Below, in pieces: positions 1 to 11,226 of a stretch of 64,000 nt of DNA. The translations under genes and the position numbers were made by a program. This DNA is from Neopestalotiopsis rosae (Eukaryota > Ascomycota > Sordariomycetes > Amphisphaeriales > Sporocadaceae). The DNA is taken from NCBI GenBank assembly GCA_023078685.1, contig JALGAS010000004.1:806001-870000 (forward strand), given 5' to 3'. Position 1 is the stretch's first letter. Each line of letters starts with the position of its first letter. The notes under the pieces are model-generated. The model was not told the DNA's origin and made no database searches. It saw only the letters and a list, made by a program, of their open reading frames with translations.

Positions 1-1769
1 TGGTGTAGCGGTTTGCGACGATGGCTGAGGGAAGCTTCAGAAGGCAAAGATGATCTTCAGAATCTTTCGCTGCTGCTGTAGGGAGCGCGAGCGGCGGGTG
101 AAAAGAAAAGGACAGTGATTTACTGCCAGGCAAGGCTGCTGGTCAGTATATCAACATGACCCATCGAAAGAACAGAAGTTCGCAGCGACGCTTGAGGGAG
201 TACCAGAGTACATCCATTGTGAAATTGCCTTGCGGGGAGTGCAATTGCACATCCGTGTGTGACTGAAGCAGGGAGGGATGGCCTCACGCGGAGTGCAGTT
301 GCACATCCGTGGGTGGCTGAAGATCGCAGAATGAGATGAGAGAGGAAGTAGAGCAGGCAAGCTGAATGAGTTTTGGGTGTGGTGATGGCTTCAAGTGCCG
401 GGTGTGGTTTGTGTGGTATGTGTGGTATGTATGGTATGTTTGTGTGTGTGGTGTGCGTGGGAAGAAGGAAAAAAGAAGAAGAGAGAGGGCTACCAAAAAC
501 TGGGATCAGGAGCAAGACTTTATACTTTTGTGCCACCCTCGAGGGTCTCGTGGCTGATTAGGGCTACCAAGAATGCGGCCAGTCAGAAGCCATCGTGGGA
601 TCCGCGGCTGATTCGAGCTATCGGTAGCCCGGCCACTCAGAAGCCATCGTGAGATCAGTCACTGGGCGATTTCGAGTGGCAGAATTGCAGCCTGGACCCG
701 CCTGCTGCACACCACCCCCACGATGGCCTCAAACACCTGTCTACAGTCGAAGGGCGCGCATGAGGGCGGATACCAGGGACAATCACTAGGCCGACAGACC
801 CACGAGGGTGTCATCAGGGGCAAGTGATTGTTGTAGACGGCAGAGGATATGAGTCATGGGAAGCAAAGACGTGGTGACGACAGGGAGACTACTACGATAC
901 GCATGAGACCACTCTAAGCCGGTATTAAAAGTCACAAATCGTCACGACAAGAGGGCAGACGATGGCATGCTTTGACTACCCCAAGATACACACGCACTTA
1001 ACGAAGGCTTCAATCACAGGATCACTAGCCCAAGGACTTGAGGTTGTGCCAAAGGGCATCAAGACAAAGCGGCCAAAATGATACCCAAGGACGACAGTAT
1101 CAGTAGCTGTACCAGAGAGACCAGATACAAAACCATGGATGCGAGACTGAAACTATAGATAGTTTCGAGCACCAACTAGTAAGAAGCAGAATAGTATCAA
1201 TCACGCCTGCGATGGGAAAGGCAATAATAGGAATGTTCGTAAAGACCAGATGACAAGCACTGGGGCACGGAATGTGCAGAAACAGACAGAGCAGTTGTCG
1301 GCGTGGAAAGTAGAATTACCAAGTCACAGTCTGGGAGCCTCAGACAGATCAACGATGGGCAACCCATTGTCATACACAATGACTTTGGTGAAATAAATGG
1401 ACATGGAGAGCACAGCATGAATGGCTGACTGACGGCAAACTCGTTGGCAAATATTAAGGTTCAAAGGCAACAGCGAGAGCTGAGTGGAAGCTCAACTTGG
1501 CCAAACACGCTCAATTGGGCAAGGTCCCATTTGGGATGGCAGGTAGAGCACAGAAGACGAGGAAGAAGTATTGTAATGAACAAGATACTCATTGTACATG
1601 GAATCTATGATAATATTTACAGTTGAAACAAATAAGCCAACACCGCCGGTCAATGCAATGTCCAAAGCAAATGCCAAAGCTTGCCTTTCCTAGCCCACCA
1701 GTGCCATGCGATCGAATGCAGAAAATTGAAAAACGCGGAAATCAATACCAAAACCAGCAAGTCAAGCCT
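1..1769. other. Intergenic, upstream part of window, with short tandem repeats
   Basis: No protein family is recognisable on either strand; the open frames here are short and of odd composition. Two separate tandem pairs share a 54-bp period: one starts at 237 and 291 (core GAGTGCARTTGCACATCCGT), the other at 554 and 608 (both copies contain CAGAAGCCATCGTG). A TGTGGTATG-type microsatellite lies at about 400-440. The stretch ends in the 3' flank of the cellobiose dehydrogenase gene. Confidence 0.5.
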
Positions 1770-4343
1770 TTACATGTGGCCCAGAGTGCTGCGGCGGCTG
1801 GTCATTCTCGTGCTGTAGGGCTTGCGAGCGAGGGAGCGGACCTGGCGGCGGCGCGAGGCGGCAGCCTTCTCGGCGAGGCCCCTCTCCTTGATGGCGGCCT
1901 CGCGGCGGGCCTTGGCGGCGCGCTTGCACTTGCTGCCCTTGCCGGTGCTGCCGGAAGAGCTTCCACTGTCGGAGGAGGATCCGTCGGTGGTGGTGCCGTT
2001 GGTGCTGCCGCTGCTGATGCTGCCGCCGCTCAGGGCGAGGATCTTGCTGACGGCCTGCTCGGCGGCAACCATGACAATGGCCTGAGTGTTACCAGTGGGC
2101 AGGTCAGGGTGGAAGGAAGCGTCAACGACAAAGAGGTTGTCGGTACCGTAGACCTGGGTGTTCAGGTCGACAACAGCAGTGCCGTTGTCGGTACGTCCAT
2201 CGTCAGAGCCCATCTTGGCACTACCGACAAAGTGGGAGCCGGTGGTGTAGGTGGACGAGACGTCGGCGTAGTAAGAAGCACCGGTGACGTTGGAAGAGAC
2301 GCTAGAGCCATCCTTGTACTGCAGGGTCAGGGTCGAGTTGGAAGCGCTGGTCATCTCAATGAGACGGTCGAACAAGACCTGGAAAGCCTCCTGATCACCA
2401 GTGGTCTGGAGCCAAGGGGAGCCAGAGAGCGTGGTGGATGCACCAGTAGAGTCAAGGACAAGATCAGTGGAAGAGGTGAGACCGTGGGTGACGTAGACCT
2501 TGATCTTGATGGTATCGTCAGAGGGAGAGTTGCAAGTACCCTGCATGTAACGGGTGAGACCATCGCTGGGGGAGACGACGGAGGTCCAGAAGTTGAGGCG
2601 CTGGCCACCCTGGGTCAAGAGACCGGAGCCCGAAGCGAACAGGTCAATCGACTCATCATCGGGGGAGGTGAAGTTGGTGGAAGCCAGAGCACTCAGAGAA
2701 GTCTTGGTAGCGAGGGTGATGGTGATGATGGTGTGATCCTTGATGTTCTGTCCGACGGGAAGGCTGATCCACTCGGAAGAGTCAGGGAGGGTGATGTCGG
2801 TAGGGACAGCCTCAATCTGCTCAGTAGGTCCAATGCCACTGTAGAAGAGGATTCTGGGAGTGGACAGAGCACCGGAAGCGAGAATGACCTTTCCAGTAGA
2901 CTCGGTCACGTTAATGATCTGGTAGGATCCATCCTCAAGCTCAACCTCGACACCAGAGACCCAGGTGCTGTCACGGACAGCGCGAACGACCTTGGTGTTC
3001 AGGCTGAGCTTGAAGTTGGACAGGTTCTCGACAAGAGGAAGGTAAGACTTGACTGGACCGCCACGCATACCATCCTGGATGAGCCAAGGGGGGTGTGAGA
3101 AGACGTTATCCTTCTCGTTGGGCTGCTCAATGGCATCAACGGAGGTGAAGCCGTTGCCGCTCAGGAAGGTCGAAAGGACATCGTAGGCACCCTGGTCGTA
3201 ACGCTCACCATCGGCAGAGGGGTTGATGGTACCAGAGCTGCGGGCGTACAGGCGCTCGGCGGCATCGGAAACGTCCGAGGACTTCCAGCCAGTGGGCCAG
3301 TTGTCATCAAAGTCCTTGTCCTGGGGCTTGACGTACATGAGAGCATTGACCATACCGCCACCACCGAGGATACATCCAGCCATGGAAGCAGTGTCCGTGC
3401 AGTACTCGTCAGTCTGCGAGGCAGACGACAGGTAGTAAGCCTCAGCAGGAACATCGTACTGAGTGACACTGCTGTTCCAGGAGACGGTAGCATCACCACC
3501 GCTGGAGTAAGTAGAGGCACCACCGCGCTCAATGAGCAGGACCGAGGCACCAGACTCTGCAAGTCTGCCAGCAACGATGAGACCAGCGGGACCGGCACCA
3601 GCAATGATGTAGTCGTAGCTCTCGTCGGCGTAAGTGACGCTGTGAGTGGTGGTCGAGTTGCCGCCAGTAGTAGAGTTACCACCGGTGGTCGAGTTGCTGC
3701 CGGTAGAAGCGGCAGGGTACGAAGCAGTCGAGCTAGCCAGAGCAGCCCATGTGTCGTAGTTGGCGTTCATGGCGGACGAGAGAGTCATACCGAAGCCACC
3801 GAAACCAGCCGAGTGGTAGTTCAAAGCCGACGAGGTGTCGCTGGGAGTGGTCGGGGCGGTGTCCGAGTATGCCCATCCGAGGATGGCGTTTGTGTCGGTG
3901 GTCAGGAAGGTATCGTCATCGTTGGTGATACAGCCCGAGCAAAGGAAGGTTGCCGAGTAGTGAGTGCTGTTGACATAGGTACCGTCCTCAATGGGGTAGA
4001 AAGACACATCGCCGGTGTAAGCCGTAGGATTGGCGTATGTGGTAGCAATACGTGCTGCCGTGACGATGGAGTCACCGTTGGGCCAAGCGCACAGAAGCAG
4101 CTTGTTGGCCATCTCAACACCGAAATCGAAACCGGCCCAACCTGCGCCATCGGTGGCGGGGGCAACAAGCTGGATAATAGCATCGGTGCCAACCGTCTCG
4201 GGAAGAGCCATACCAAAGAGATAACCCTTTCCATCGCTGTATCCCGAAAAGGAAATTCCAGTATAGCTATCTGTGTAGTTCAAGGTGCCAGCGGCCGAGG
4301 CGCCTAGCGCCATGGTGGCCGTAACCGAAGCAGAGACCTTCAT
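1770..4343 (-). CDS. Cellobiose dehydrogenase (cytochrome + GMC flavin domains), single exon, 857 aa
   Basis: Extracellular flavocytochrome that oxidises cellobiose or other beta-linked sugars and passes electrons to lytic polysaccharide monooxygenases or other acceptors. Residues 1-18 look like a signal peptide. The CDH cytochrome domain covers about 20-205, with likely heme ligands Met45 (LFGMALPE) and His177 (LNYHSAGFGG). A Thr/Ser/Gly/Asn linker (about 208-235) leads to a GMC dehydrogenase domain. Its FAD-binding motif GAGPAG is at 249-254 and the catalytic pair is His704 (GSHFVGSAKMG) and Asn752 (PTGNTQAIVM). There is no CBM1 at the C terminus. Instead a Ser/Gly linker (772-802) is followed by a strongly Lys/Arg-rich tail of about 55 residues. 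The start ATG at 4343 precedes the signal peptide directly. A 491-codon open frame on the opposite strand is a shadow. Confidence 0.93.
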   Translation of the reverse strand: MKVSASVTATMALGASAAGTLNYTDSYTGISFSGYSDGKGYLFGMALPETVGTDAIIQLVAPATDGAGWAGFDFGVEMANKLLLCAWPNGDSIVTAARIATTYANPTAYTGDVSFYPIEDGTYVNSTHYSATFLCSGCITNDDDTFLTTDTNAILGWAYSDTAPTTPSDTSSALNYHSAGFGGFGMTLSSAMNANYDTWAALASSTASYPAASTGSNSTTGGNSTTGGNSTTTHSVTYADESYDYIIAGAGPAGLIVAGRLAESGASVLLIERGGASTYSSGGDATVSWNSSVTQYDVPAEAYYLSSASQTDEYCTDTASMAGCILGGGGMVNALMYVKPQDKDFDDNWPTGWKSSDVSDAAERLYARSSGTINPSADGERYDQGAYDVLSTFLSGNGFTSVDAIEQPNEKDNVFSHPPWLIQDGMRGGPVKSYLPLVENLSNFKLSLNTKVVRAVRDSTWVSGVEVELEDGSYQIINVTESTGKVILASGALSTPRILFYSGIGPTEQIEAVPTDITLPDSSEWISLPVGQNIKDHTIITITLATKTSLSALASTNFTSPDDESIDLFASGSGLLTQGGQRLNFWTSVVSPSDGLTRYMQGTCNSPSDDTIKIKVYVTHGLTSSTDLVLDSTGASTTLSGSPWLQTTGDQEAFQVLFDRLIEMTSASNSTLTLQYKDGSSVSSNVTGASYYADVSSTYTTGSHFVGSAKMGSDDGRTDNGTAVVDLNTQVYGTDNLFVVDASFHPDLPTGNTQAIVMVAAEQAVSKILALSGGSISSGSTNGTTTDGSSSDSGSSSGSTGKGSKCKRAAKARREAAIKERGLAEKAAASRRRQVRSLARKPYSTRMTSRRSTLGHM

Positions 4344-6765
4344 GGTCGTAAATGGGGTGAAAGAGAGAAATGGAAGAAATGAATGAAACAGCCGTCAAGG
4401 CCTGGAGAGAAAGGACGCGTTTGAAAAACAAACGACTTGAGAATGAAGAATATTCCGTGTTGGAAGAACTGAAAGTATGCTGAAGAAAGAGAGACATGAC
4501 TGAAGGAGGGGGATTCCTCCCAGTATAGTTATACATGTTGGTCCTTGGCATACTCAGGAGGAGGCTCACGAGACCTGGCGGACCATGACGAGATGCCGGT
4601 ATTCCAGAACGGAGCCGCAAACCCTCCAAACCATGGTTGCGGTTATGCACAATCCAATCACAGAGCCGAAGATTAGTATTGTCTATCACAGTGGACCGCC
4701 GGGTTGGGTCTAGAGTCGTTACTAGATGAATAGCGGAGCTATACCTGACCTCGTCATTCCGAGAATGTGGTTCCCGGTTAGCTTCAACGGCCATGCGCCG
4801 ATATTGCAAGTTGACGAATGCGGCACCGTTTATATGATCTAGGTGGATACGTTTTGCACGCCGAGGACTCGAATAAACAACTTCGTCCGAGAAGGAGTGG
4901 TCACCGCGATAGTGAAACGGGTCCACCAGCAGGGGTCGCCACGGCCAAGACTTCAGGTGGTCAAGTTGTTTGCGGGCGGCGGGCGCAAGCCAGGCACAGG
5001 CTCGGCGCCGACTGCAAACAAAAGAATTGGCGGCCTGGGGAAGACTACGTAAGCACACTGCGAAAAAAGAAACGTTGTCGTCGGCATGAAGCGAAAGATG
5101 ATCAGTAGATGTCAGTCTGATCCCAGAGCTTAGCAAAGTCGCTATCGAGTCTCATCCGATCGCATCGACTCCATTTTCGTGGGCATCTTGTCATCAGCGA
5201 CACTCAAAAATCTCGGTCCGACTGACTGAACAAAGATGAAAGCTCATGTCGGATCCTCGGCCGAGCAGCCAGTTGCGAGCGATTGAGGGAGGCTGTGGAT
5301 TGACAGATGTGGCACCGAGTAGTATCGCATTTTCCAGAAGACTTCTACTCTAAGCAATCAACCTGAGTGCTGGGTATGGGATGGGATTGTGGGTGGGTTG
5401 ATGGATGCGATCCAGCCAACAGCCGTTGTTGGCTACGCGCAGAGAAAAAAAAACTTGCGACGCCCCTCAGGTGGTACACAAATTAAACAGGAGGGCGCTA
5501 TGTTCGGAAACGGGCACTAAAATCGACCACTACTGGGATGCTCCGAAGTGCGCCAGTACCCCGGGTTACAGTGGAGTGGGCCCCCCAAGCCAAGTCGGTG
5601 ATTTGAGCTGGGATCTTCGCGGCACGGGTCAATCAGCAGCAAAATGCAAGGAAATGCCGTGAAATATTGAGGCTCTTAAGGGGAAGGGGTATCGCTTATA
5701 GCCATGTGGGCGCATCTTTTACTGTCTATTCTCGAGTCATGATAAAGATTCATCCGATCTTGCTTGCGACCATCTCATGTTGGCCTATCAGGAATCACGC
5801 ATGTTCAGTTTCTGTTCGGCGAGAGCCGCTATAGGCAGTGCCCATCTCCACCAACATGCGACGTCCAAGACTCCAACAGTCGCCGAGGTTCAGGCGGCCA
5901 CTTTATGTGGTTTTTCATACATTTCCAGTGACGTATCGTCCAACCACGAACAGTAAAGCACGGAATTAAGACAACATAGAAATCGTACCCAGGATTCACC
6001 CCGAATAACCCGACCTAACATTCATTTATTTGACACCTCACCAGCTGAATAATGCGCTTACACACACTCGCATGACTTTTACAACTACGGATACAGCAGC
6101 CAGCACACAAGTCTGCACCATGCATGAACAACATTATTTGAATTCCAGAAGACATGCTTTGGGCATCATCTACACCACGTGGAATAATTTTCCTTTTGCA
6201 CGCACCATGCCAGCCATGTGACTGCAAACACTAGGAGAAATAATTACGTTGTTTCTCGTCTATCCTATATTGCTCCGTATCTAGCGTATCCCGGCTGGCG
6301 TGGCAGGGGTATGTTGTATCTAGAGTGGCCCCGACTCCTATCGATTCCACCCCATAACACGAAATAAACTTCTATTATTGGCATGGTCGGCATTCTCCAG
6401 GAGAACAGAGATCGCTTGGCATCGTTCTGTCATGGGCCTGAAGATGATGGCTTGGCGCCGCAATCGCAGCTCGTCCAATGCTCTTTTACATGTTCATAAG
6501 CGAGAGCAACATCAATATGGCATTTGTTTATTGCAATGACCGTGGTCCGCGTTGTGGCTCAGAATGAAAAATTATATAAGTTCCGTGTATCCGGAAAGTG
6601 AAATGAGCAAAAGCTACTCCTCCCCACAAAAGTCTTCCTCAAGAAATGACAAGTAGGCAACATGTGCTGACCAGTATAGGTGTCCGAACAACAATATTTC
6701 CCACAGGGAAGCTCCCCTGAGTTAGATTTCTGGCGATGCGGTTTCAATTTGATCTCAATGACTTT
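4344..6765. other. Intergenic, promoter side of cellobiose dehydrogenase
   Basis: About 2.4 kb with no recognisable gene on either strand. The first few hundred bases form the 5' leader and promoter of the cellobiose dehydrogenase; the rest shows no family, repeat or RNA gene I can name. Confidence 0.45.
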
Positions 6766-7320
6766 TCATGCCAGTTCCGCCTCGATCAGACTCTCCGACC
6801 TCATCTCGTACGAATAGACATGCACAGTCTTGAGTCCAGCTCGCGATAGAATGGCCTCGTCCGCATGCGTGCGTTCCTTCATAGCACCAAGCACCAACAT
6901 CGGATTGTTGATCGACGTATTCGGCCATGACGCATTTCGGTCCGACGCCATAAGCTCGTTGATCAACACTGTAGAGTATCCGGGCTTGAGCGTCGGCTTC
7001 AATTGTTCGACTATTCTGACGCAGTTGCCGTGGCTCCAGTCGTGGAGCACCGAGTAGGGACAGTCAGCACGGGCATCCTTGACGGGCTGAGGCTTGAAGA
7101 AATCATGGCACATGGGCTCAAATACATTCTTGGCAGTAGAGGCTGTCGGTATAACCTGCGGCCGGTCTTAAAAATGAGCTTGCCACGTAAGTTGGGATAC
7201 TTGCCCTTCAGCTCCTACAGGTCATGGCCAACACCCCCTCCAACGTCCACCAGGAGCACTTCACTACAATTGGGATTGAATGTTTCTTGTACCCAGTCCG
7301 ACACTCGGAGGGTAAACAGA
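6766..7320 (-). pseudogene. Remnant of a secondary-metabolism-type O-methyltransferase
   Basis: The 115-codon open frame at its downstream end matches the C-terminal half of fungal SAM-dependent O-methyltransferases (sterigmatocystin/aflatoxin OMT type): VLHDWSHGNC carries the catalytic His-Asp, followed by LKPGYSTVLINE and a terminal RAGLKTVHVYSYE segment. Reading upstream on the same strand, the SAM-binding motif LLVDVGGGVGHDL is present near 7210-7256. A TAG stop follows directly (about 7217). A one-base deletion near 7170 then shifts frame between this segment and the C-terminal part. The N-terminal dimerisation half is not recognisable. A nonsense codon, a frameshift and 5' truncation together say the gene is dead. 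No other biosynthetic gene sits beside it. Confidence 0.8.
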
Positions 7321-7713
7321 AGTATTGACCGTTGTTGATTGTTTATCAAGATCGTGATTTTTGCGCTTATTGAGTCATGGTGAAAAGGTTTATTTCTTTT
7401 TTTCAGCCACTTTTGGTACTGTGCAGGTCATGCTATGCAGTCGATTTTAATACGAGCAGTATCCAAAATAAATAGTAAATTTAAAGATAGTCTTCTTTGA
7501 GAGAGTAATGAGTAAAGAAACAGACGAGAAACAAATGAGAAACTAACGAGGCTTCGACGAGAAATAAACGCGAAAAAACGAGATACAAATGAAATACAAA
7601 CGAAAAGCAGACTTGATGACCCTTCCCGTGTGTAACCTGAAGAGTGCCACAATGCTCAACCACAAGTAGAGCATCAGAATTGTTCCCAGCCACCATCGGG
7701 AGAACAGAACCGA
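7321..7713. other. Short intergenic region, A/T-rich
   Basis: About 390 bp between the methyltransferase remnant and the 3' end of the NLR gene. It contains repeated short AAACGAGA-like words at about 7520-7600 and no recognisable gene. Confidence 0.4.
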
Positions 7714-9648
7714 CTACACTTTGAGGAGATTAATTGCCGCAATCATTACGAAGATAAATCCACCGATGGTAAGAGAGCGTCCGATATCACCTCTGAACCG
7801 ACTCCTCTCATATGCCGGGAATCGCCCAGCAAACGACTTCGCTTCCAATCCGTTGAGCACCACATCATCTTGAGGTTGCAATTGATCATTACCCCCGTCT
7901 GGATTGACTGACCCAGCTTTCTTGACTGATGTTGCCTTTTCCCCAGCATTGAAGCCGGTACTAGGGACTTGTTTGGCCACTGTTGTTGGTCGTGTTGCCT
8001 TTAGACCATCGTCAACATCATTATTCGATGTTGAAATAAACGTAATTTCCAAGTCAGGTCTGATATAACTGCTCCGCGTCGCTGGCCTATCAAGGCCGCG
8101 CTCATCGAAGCCGCGCATATCAAACAGAGCTTGGGATTTTTGACGGAGCTCTTCTGCTCGTCGAGATATCTGTTTTGCTGCTTTTTCGAGTACAAATGCC
8201 AGATTTTTCATACTGATTAGAGCATCTGGATGTTCTGAGCCGAGTCTCTTCTCGCAAAGCCGCAGTTCCTCCCGGTGCATCTGTGCTGCCTCTTCCAACT
8301 CCCCCAAATCCCCAAGCACAAGAGCCAAATTGTTGAGAGTATTGAGAGTGTGAGGATGTTCTGGCCCAAGTTCCTCTCGGCGTAGAGACAGACATTTCTG
8401 AAATAATGCCCTTGCTTGTTTGTGTTGTCCCAGTTCCCTCATCATCAACGCTCGATTATTCATACTACAAAGAGTTTCTGGGTGGCTTGGTCCGAACTTC
8501 TCAACGCAGAGTTCTTGTTGCTCACGATGAGCCTGTTCTGCCTCTTTGTATTTTCCTAATGCTCCAAGCACAAGTGCCAAATTATTCTTGCTATGGAGCG
8601 TATCGACGTGGTCGTCACCAAGCTCCAATCGGCGGAGGTTCAGTGCATTAAGATGATACCGTTCCGCTTCGTCGTAGTTCTCGAGGAGATAAAGAACATG
8701 TCCCAAATCATCCTCGCTCGCAAGGGTATCGGGGTGCTTGCGGCCAAGTCCCCTCTTACGGAGTCTCAGTACAGAACGATACATTTGCTCTGCTTGTTTG
8801 TATCTCCCTAGATCCGTGAGAGTGATTGCCAAGCTATGCAAACTAATGAGCGTATCTTCGTGTGATGGGCCAAGTACTGTTTGGCGCAACTGCCATGCCT
8901 CTTCATGCTTCTGTTTCGCAATATCATCTTCTCCCAGTTGCGTATAACTTCTCCCAACTTTTTCAAGAAGTTCTGCCTTGAGCTCCTGGTCAATAGTTGT
9001 CTCTGTAATGGCCAAAATTGCTTCAGCATGCGGCATATATCTCGAGCAAATGCGCTGGTTTTCGTATTCCGCGTATGGATATCGTTTCGAGAGCTCATGG
9101 GCCATGGCGTTTAGGCAACTTTCAGCTGCCCTCGGATCCATGGAGCTGCGCGTGGATGACCTTACAAACGGATGAATATCAAAAGAATTCCCACCAGATC
9201 GCTCCGTGATGAAACAATGCTTCCGAAGGACATCGATTGCTTTGTCTCTCTTGGTAGATTCCGCCCCTTCTTCCGGGAACAGATCTAGTGGAATATCCTT
9301 CTCCGCCAGATAGCATACGAGATTGAGGTATCGCGATGCCAAGGGATCATGCCGGCTAATCATATACTTGGTGGCCACGAGCCAGGTCTGAGCTATCGTA
9401 TAGGTACTATGCTGGTTTTTCTCTCGATCTTCGGAAACTCGGCTCGAGGGTGTGATACGGCTGGGATCTGGGAGACGATAGCTTTCTAGGTATTGGTCCA
9501 CTGTTATGCCAGTACGTGCCATATATGCTGCAGCCTGCCCGCGAATATAAGTTAGCAAATGCGAGCCTCGGGAAACGATTCAAGGTGACAAAATGTTAAA
9601 GTATATAAAAGAGGTGATTTTGGCCATGTTCATGCATTTGTGTTTTTT

Positions 9649-9679
<31 letters not shown>

Positions 9680-11226
9680 GGGGGGTTCATTGAAACACCA
9701 AGGATCACGAACCTGTTGGATTGCTAACGGTAAGAGACCTAAACGACGAAGCAGCTTCTTGCTGATATCCTCGTCTAACATTTGCTCTGGCTGAATTGTT
9801 TTTTCAAACATTTTCAGAGATTCGGACTCGGTCAGCCCGCCGATGGAGAAGGTCCGATCAGCTGCGATGCCAAGTTTAGTGGCCACTTCTTGATTGCGCG
9901 TTGTGATAAGAATGGAGCCTCTTTTATTTAATGGCAAATAGTCGTGAATAGCGCCAGAGCTTCTAGACGATGACAATAGCTCTGGATCGTCAAGATCATC
10001 GATGATCAGAAGCCAGCTGGTTGCACTTCTGCTGAGGGCAGCAGTCACAGACGCCTTAAAATCAGGTTCACTGTCGCTGGTTCCAGACGACTTGTGTAAC
10101 CCAGCAGGGGCTGATGCTGTTGCTCTAGACGACCTGTCAACACCAACAATCGGTAAATTCAGAGCTTTTCCAATCTTCCGATAGCTGTTCTCGAAGTCTC
10201 TTCGATTGGCTGCGGAGACCCAGTACACGGAATGGTCTGGATGCCATTCGCGCAGTTCATAGGCAGCTTCGAGGGCAATCTGTGTCTTGCCAGTTCCGTC
10301 AAGGCCATGGATGGCTATTCGTTGGCAGTCTTGCGGTCCAGATCTTGATGGTATCTCCTCAGAGAGGTTGCACAGTATATCGTTCCGGCCAACAAATGAT
10401 GCATTCCTGTCGAATGGAACAACACAATGAGTTACTTGGTCTGCTTTTCGAGTGTCAGTACGACTGTCGCGGAGAGGCTTGGTGTGTACGAACCCTTGGC
10501 TCCTTTAAGGTCGATCTCCCTCCTAAGCCTTTCCATTGCATGCTCTTCGCCTTCTCCATAGTTCAAGAACATAGAGACACCAAATATTCCTAGCAGACAA
10601 TACGCTTTATCCTCTTTGCGTGTGGTACGACGGTCCCTGGTCCACGACTCACGTTCATGGACGGTGAATGTAGACAATGGACATCCTCGTAATGCCTTCT
10701 CTGATATACTCGTAATATCATGCAAGATATCTTTGAGTGTTGTCTTGTCGCCAAGTAGTTTGCCTGATCTGTCAAAGAACTCGACTGAGGGGGGTGCGAG
10801 AAGCTCTTGCAAGGTCCAGCCACGTTTGAACCATCTGCTTCTTCGGAAGGATGCTCGCCAGGCGCTCGGATTTTGACTGTCGAATTGCACATCTGACAAG
10901 TACACATAGCATCGAGTTGAGTTCTGATACCATTTGTACATGGAGGTGATGGCTTCCTGCAGCTCGACGGCGTCGTCTCTTTTGATGCAACATGTGTCTA
11001 TCCAGACATGCTGCAGTCCATCTGCTGCTGCTTGTTTTGCGCAGAATTTAATTTTGCGATATCCGGGAGCGTCGTCTTTATCTGGAGGCCGTAGCTTTAT
11101 ATCCTGGAAGCTGACCTCTTCATTATCGCTGCCCCAAGTGTGCGACAGGATGGCGTAGGGTGGAGGATCGAGGGTATTGTCCGTTACAATCGGAAGTCCA
11201 TCCTCTTGTAACGAGAGCAGCCTCAT
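7714..11226 (-). CDS. HET / NB-ARC / TPR NLR-like receptor with C-terminal membrane segment, 3 exons, about 1093 aa
   Basis: Fungal STAND/NLR-like protein; HET domains trigger incompatibility-type cell death, and NB-ARC and TPR parts serve as switch and sensor. Exons are 11226-10494, 10440-9713 and 9534-7714. Intron 1 is 53 bp, phase 1, with a TACTGAC branch. Intron 2 is 178 bp, phase 0, and contains a long homopolymer. The HET domain covers about 1-235 (AILSHTWG at 25-32, WIDTCCIK, RGWTLQELLAP, KAYCLLGIFGV). The NB-ARC domain starts near VPFDRNASFVGR (252-263), with Walker A GLDGTGKT at 290-297, Walker B LLIIDDLDD at 388-396, GSILITTRN, and GLLPLAIQQ just before intron 2. Six or seven kinesin-light-chain-type TPRs of 42 residues fill about 670-940. 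The last 18 residues form a hydrophobic segment. Both joins restore family-typical sequence. The start at MRLLSLQEDG is chosen because HET proteins commonly begin there. Confidence 0.88.
9643..9685. repeat. T16-G27 homopolymer pair inside intron 2 of the NLR gene
   Basis: On the + strand a run of 16 T is followed immediately by 27 G. On the coding strand this reads C27-A16 and lies within the intron, so it does not affect the protein. Such a G run could form G-quadruplexes and is prone to length error in sequencing and replication. Confidence 0.9.

Noticed and set aside
1623..3098. 491-codon open frame antisense to the cellobiose dehydrogenase
   Set aside because: Gly/Val/Ala-rich composition with no domain; it mirrors the codon bias of the true gene on the other strand.
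4267..5136. 289-codon minus-strand frame overlapping the cellobiose dehydrogenase start
   Set aside because: No family, poor composition, and it overlaps the signal peptide of the real gene in another frame.
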